Shown here: positions 61,801 to 64,000 of the stretch, piece after piece
Numbering within the stretch: position 1 is the first letter of the stretch
How the letters are laid out: the number at the start of each line of letters is the position of its first letter
DNA from: Chenopodium formosanum
Taxonomy: Eukaryota > Streptophyta > Magnoliopsida > Caryophyllales > Amaranthaceae
Length of the DNA stretch: 64,000 nt
NCBI GenBank assembly: GCA_024500155.1
Contig: CM044879.1
Coordinates: 19,979,572 to 20,043,571 of the forward strand
Direction: 5' to 3'
The notes under the pieces: generated by a model
Told to the model about the DNA's origin: nothing
Seen by the model: the letters and a program-made list of their open reading frames with translations, nothing else
The model's database searches: none
Made by a program: the position numbers and the translations under genes

Positions 61801-62720
61801 TTGAGTCAAATGAAAGTCAAACACTTTCAACAAAGCTTTTAGAATTAAATGAAAGTCAAATACATTCAAACAAAGCTTTTTGAATAATAATGAAAGTCAA
61901 TTGCATTCCACAATGCTAATTGAGTCAAATGAAAGTCAAACACATTCAACAAAGGTAATTGAGTCAAATGAAAGTCAAACACATTCAAACAAAGCTTTTT
62001 CAATCAAAGGAAAGTCAAATGCATTCAACAAAGCTAATTGTGTCAAAAGAAAGTCAAACACTTTCATCAAAGCTAATTGAGTCAAATGAAAGTCAAATAC
62101 ATTCAAACAAAGCTTTTTGAATCAAATGAAAGTCAATTGCATTCCACAATGCTAATTGAGTCAAATGAAAGTCAAACACATTCAACAAAGCTAATTGAGT
62201 CTAATGAAACTCAAACACATTCAAACAAAACTTTTTGAATTAAATGAAAGTCAAATGCATTCAAAAAAGCTAATTACGTCAAATGAAAGTCAAACAAATT
62301 CAACAAAGCTTTAGAATCAAATGAAAGTCAAATACATTCAAATAGAGCTATTTGAATCCAACGGAAGTAAAAATCTTTCAACATAGCTTTTAGAAACAAA
62401 TGAAAGTCAAATATAATCAAACAAAGCTTTTTGAATCAAATGAAAGTCCATTGCATACCACAATGCTAAATGAGTCAAATAAAAGTCAAACACATTCAAC
62501 AAAGCTAATTGAGTGAAATGAAAGTCAAACACATTCAAACAAAGCTTTTTGAATCAAATAAAATTCAATTGCATTCCACAATGCTAATTGAGTCAAATAA
62601 AAGTCAAACACATTCAACAAAGCTAATTGAGTTAAATGAAACTCAAACACATTCAAACAAAGCTTTTTCAATCTAATGAAAGTCAATTGCATTCCACAAT
62701 GCTAATTGAGTCAAATGAAA
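58816..62720 (+). repeat. 1,021-bp higher-order repeat, almost four copies
   Basis: The diagnostic GAATAATAATGAAAG precedes 58816, 59837, 60859 and 61880 (intervals 1,021, 1,022, 1,021; about 26 monomers). Copies share rare variants (AATAGAGCTATTTGAATCC, GTGTCAAAAGAAAG) and differ at few sites; alternate copies share private changes (see findings). The last copy is cut at about 62720. One isolated copy and part of a second lie at 54449-55750. Confidence 0.92.
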
Positions 62721-64000
62721 GTCAAACACAATCAAACAAAGCTTTTTGAATCAAATGAAAGTCAAACACTTTCAACATAGCTTTTAGAATGATATGAAAG
62801 TCAAATACATTCAAACAAAGCTTTTTGAATTAAATGAAAGTCAATTGCATTCCACAATGCTAATTGAGTCAAAAGAAAGTGAAACACATTCAACAAAGCT
62901 AATTGAGTCAAATGAAAGTCAAACACATTCAAACAATGCTTTTTGAATCAAATGAAAGTCAAATGCATTCAACAAAGCTTATTGAGTTTAATGAAAGTCA
63001 AACACTTTCAACAAAGCTAATTGAGTTAAGTAAAAGTCAACTACATTCAAACAAAGCTTTTTGAATCAAATGAAAGTCAATTGCATTCAACAAAGATAAT
63101 TGAGTCTAATGAATGTCAAAAACTTTCAACAAAGCTTTTAGAATCAAATGAAAATCAAATACATTCAAACAAAGCTTTTGAATTAAATGAAAGTCAATTG
63201 CATTCAACAAAGCTAAGTGAGTTAAATGAAAGTCAAACACTTTTAACAAAGCTAATTGAGTCAAATGAAAGTCAAACACAATCAAACAAAGCTTTTTGAA
63301 TCAAATGAAAGTCAAACACTTTCAACATACCTTTTAGATTCATATGAAAGTCAAATACATTCAAACAAAACTTTTTGAATCAAATGGAAGTCAATTGCAT
63401 TCCACAATGCTAATTGAGTCAAGTGAAAGTCAAACACATTCAACAAAGCTAATTTAGTCAAATAAAGTCAAACACATTCAAACAAAGCTTGTTGAATAAG
63501 ATGAAAGTCAAATGCATTCAACAAAGCTAATTGAGTCAAATGAAAGTCAAACACATTCAAACAAAGGTTTTTGAATCTAATGAAAGTCAAATGCATTCAA
63601 CAAAGCTAATTGAGTCAAATGAAAGTCAAAAACATTCAAACAAAGCTTTCTGAATCAAATGAAAGTCAAATGCATTCAACAAAGCTAATTGAGTTAAACG
63701 AAATTCAAACACTTTCAACAAAGCTTTAAGAATCAAATGAAAGTCAAATATATTCAAACAAAGGTTTTTAAATTAAATGAAAGTCAATTGCATTCCACAA
63801 TGCTAATTGAGTCAAATGAAAGTCAAACACATTCAAACAAATCTTTTTGAATCAAATGAAAGTCAAATGCATTCAACAAAGCTAGTTGAGTCAAATGAAA
63901 GTCAAACACTTTCAACATAGCTTTTAGAATCATATGAAAGTCAAATACATTCAAACAAAGCTTTTTGAATCAAATGAAAGTCAATTGCATTCCACAATGC
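62720..64000 (+). repeat. Start of second copy of a 10.58-kb super-repeat
   Basis: From about 62720 the sequence follows 52142 onward at a constant offset of 10,578 bp (for example 63081-63299 against 52503-52721 with an identical translation). It runs to the end of the window with few differences until about 63.8 kb. Confidence 0.88.

Larger units (their letters stand above)
44189..64000 (+). repeat. 39/40-bp satellite array, block 3
   Basis: About 500 monomers in the same orientation, reaching the right edge. It begins with the target duplication ATTGC. From about 50.8 kb on, long duplications dominate (described separately). Irregular monomers occur, for example a partial unit at about 50585 (ATTGACTAATTGAG). 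No gene is supported. Confidence 0.95.

Noticed and set aside
439..64000. Calling the array centromeric
   Set aside because: Abundance and higher-order structure are compatible, but nothing in the sequence shows CENH3 association. Subtelomeric or interstitial heterochromatin is equally possible.
1..64000. tRNA, rRNA or other RNA genes and telomere repeats
   Set aside because: None seen in the satellite, the elements or their spacers by reading both strands.

Overview
The window looks like plant nuclear heterochromatin, and it contains no ordinary host gene that I can support. About 50 kb of the 64 kb is one AT-rich tandem satellite with 39- and 40-bp monomers. Two insertions interrupt it: an 11.36-kb Ty3/gypsy LTR retrotransposon (18082-29437) and a 2.33-kb element, probably a solo LTR (41861-44188). 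The plant assignment rests on the retrotransposon: a Tat-type pol with two RNase H domains, an antisense accessory gene with plant-like introns, and CACGTG-rich promoters. A dominant satellite with a monomer of about 40 bp is known from goosefoots (Chenopodium). That is only a suggestion, because I could not compare sequences.

Layout. Positions 1 to about 438 are satellite in the opposite orientation to the rest, and a sharp inversion junction lies near 437-446. Satellite blocks are 439-18081, 29438-41860 and 44189-64000, all in one orientation. The monomers fall into about six recurrent types, often in the order E-A-D'-B-C-D (about 236 bp). Longer units are stacked on this: about 1.96 kb (0.45-2.9 kb), 1,769 bp (10.1-16.0 kb), about 1.1 kb (30.2-33.2 kb), 394 bp (40.0-40.8 kb), 1,021 bp (58.8-62.7 kb), and a 10.58-kb unit whose second copy begins at about 62.72 kb and runs off the window.

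The retrotransposon has 505/506-bp LTRs that differ at 13 substitutions and one indel (about 2.6%), a near-perfect 5-bp target duplication, a primer binding site, gag, protease, RT, two RNase H domains, integrase, and a long 3' region. That region holds an antisense gene reading 28536 to 25627 with its own TATA box and at least two well-formed introns. Gag has one frameshift. In-frame stops in both the gag-pol frame and the antisense gene are all TAG. One of them, between protease and RT, sits in a TMV-like UAG-CAG-UCA readthrough context. The second RNase H has lost its first catalytic Asp, and integrase is one residue short between its second Asp and its Glu, so this copy is probably not autonomous today.

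The most unusual signals are the readthrough-like stop, the TAG-only decay pattern, the intron-containing antisense gene with a G-box cluster at its promoter, a 142-nt inverted repeat between the two convergent genes, enrichment of the hexamer AGCCGG across the element, and the nested higher-order satellite structure. Two uninterrupted satellite paralogues of the insertion site are also present in the window.
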